From an uncultured Eggerthellaceae bacterium (lineage in GTDB: Bacteria; Actinomycetota; Coriobacteriia; Coriobacteriales; Eggerthellaceae), in contig CAJTXX010000005.1 in the NCBI GenBank assembly GCA_910584145.1, positions 1-64,000 on the forward strand: a DNA stretch of 64,000 nucleotides. The letters are read 5' to 3'. Made by a program: the position numbers and the translations under genes. This document shows, in pieces, positions 63,556-64,000 of the stretch. How positions within the stretch are numbered: the first letter of the stretch is position 1; the number at the start of each line of letters is the position of its first letter. A model generated the notes under the pieces. The model saw only the letters and a program-made list of their open reading frames with translations, was not told the DNA's origin and ran no database searches.

Positions 63556-64000
63556 ATGCCATACGAACAGGAACATCACCGAGACGACATCCCCGCGCTC
63601 CAGGGCCTGACGCAGGCCGAGGTGGCGCAGCGCGTCGAGGCTGGCAAGGTGAACGTCGATGCCGGCGTGAAGACGCGCTCCATCGGCGATATATTCCGCG
63701 ATAACATCTGCACGCTATTCAACTTCGTGAACCTGGTGCTGGCGGTGCTGGTATTCTTCACCGGCTCGTACAAGAACATGCTGTTCATGATCATCATCGT
63801 GGTGAACGTGGTCATCGGCATCGTGCAGGAGATACGCTCGAAGATGGTCACCGATCGGCTATCCATCGTGGCGGCGTCGTTGGTCGATGTGCTGCGCGAC
63901 GGCCAGCAGATGCAGCTGCCGGTAGACCAGCTGGTGCTCGACGACGTGGTGCGCCTCGGTCGGGGCGACCAGGTGCCTGCCGATGCGGTGGTGGTGCAGG
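63556..64000 (+). CDS. Cation-transporting P-type ATPase (5' part)
   Basis: The first 148 residues of an E1-E2 ATPase, cut by the window edge. There is an N-terminal helix region (GLTQAEVAQRVEAGKVNVDA) and RDNICTLFNFVNLVLAVLVF. Two membrane helices (about 55-72 and 75-95) follow, then the start of the actuator domain (DVLRDGQQMQLPVDQLVLDD, RLGRGDQVPADAVVV). The phosphorylation site lies outside the window. The NLVNxxxxF-like first helix fits the Ca/Mg-type HAD-IC transporters; the ion cannot be told. Confidence 0.85.
   Translation, partial: MPYEQEHHRDDIPALQGLTQAEVAQRVEAGKVNVDAGVKTRSIGDIFRDNICTLFNFVNLVLAVLVFFTGSYKNMLFMIIIVVNVVIGIVQEIRSKMVTDRLSIVAASLVDVLRDGQQMQLPVDQLVLDDVVRLGRGDQVPADAVVVQ

Overview
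The window is a GC-rich bacterial chromosome carrying a complete-looking temperate siphovirus prophage of about 43.8 kb with visibly lower GC. Host genes (a Tad pilus locus with paired TadE-like genes and a TadG-like gene, a large c-di-GMP/phosphorelay cluster, GC-rich codon use with frequent ATGA overlaps) suggest a Gram-positive actinobacterium. My best guess is class Coriobacteriia (gut Eggerthella/Collinsella relatives), but no single gene proves this.

Layout. 1-454: 5' part of an MFS transporter (minus). 455-1009: structured intergenic region, tRNA-Val and its terminator. 1010-6497: a three-gene signalling operon (REC-HD-GYP-GGDEF response regulator, Hpt protein, hybrid histidine kinase with two receivers). 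6830-12419: Tad/Flp type IVb pilus genes cpaB-tadZ-tadA-tadB-tadC and the 5' part of the flp pilin gene. 12393-56152: prophage. 56148-60719: 3' part of flp, a second pilin-like gene, tadE-, tadG- and tadE-like genes, and three small genes. 60642-64000: ModE-like regulator, threonine synthase, SGNH hydrolase, a 99-nt palindrome and the start of a cation P-type ATPase.

The prophage is inserted by a large serine integrase into the flp pilin gene. A 5-bp TTAGT sequence sits at both junctions; joining the host flanks across it restores a 76-residue Flp prepilin with an intact cleavage motif. In the lysogen the major pilin gene is therefore split, and precise excision would repair it.

Phage map. 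Integrase and CI-like repressor read leftward. A Cro-like gene starts a rightward early operon (DUF1351, ERF-type recombinase, SSB, replisome organiser, DnaC-like ATPase, HNH-like, RecU-like, sigma-like late regulator, MazG-like, MmcB-like). A block of small minus-strand accessory genes separated by hairpins follows (26.1-30.6 kb), with a 121-bp duplicated control region. Next come a PP-loop/nucleotidyltransferase operon under the same control motif, two phage tRNAs, terminase, portal, head genes, a third tRNA, capsid, connectors, tail tube, frameshifted tail chaperone, tape measure, Dit, Tal and baseplate genes, and then a diversity-generating retroelement (DGR). The lysis genes end the prophage, including a C39-like lipoprotein and a three-domain endolysin.

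The two strongest finds are the DGR and the pilin-gene insertion. The DGR has target gene with variable repeat, hairpin, Avd-like gene, template repeat and reverse transcriptase in that order. All 15 differences between the two 127-bp repeats fall at template adenines. A small local regulon built on TTGTTCA operators inside the prophage is a third, less certain, find.
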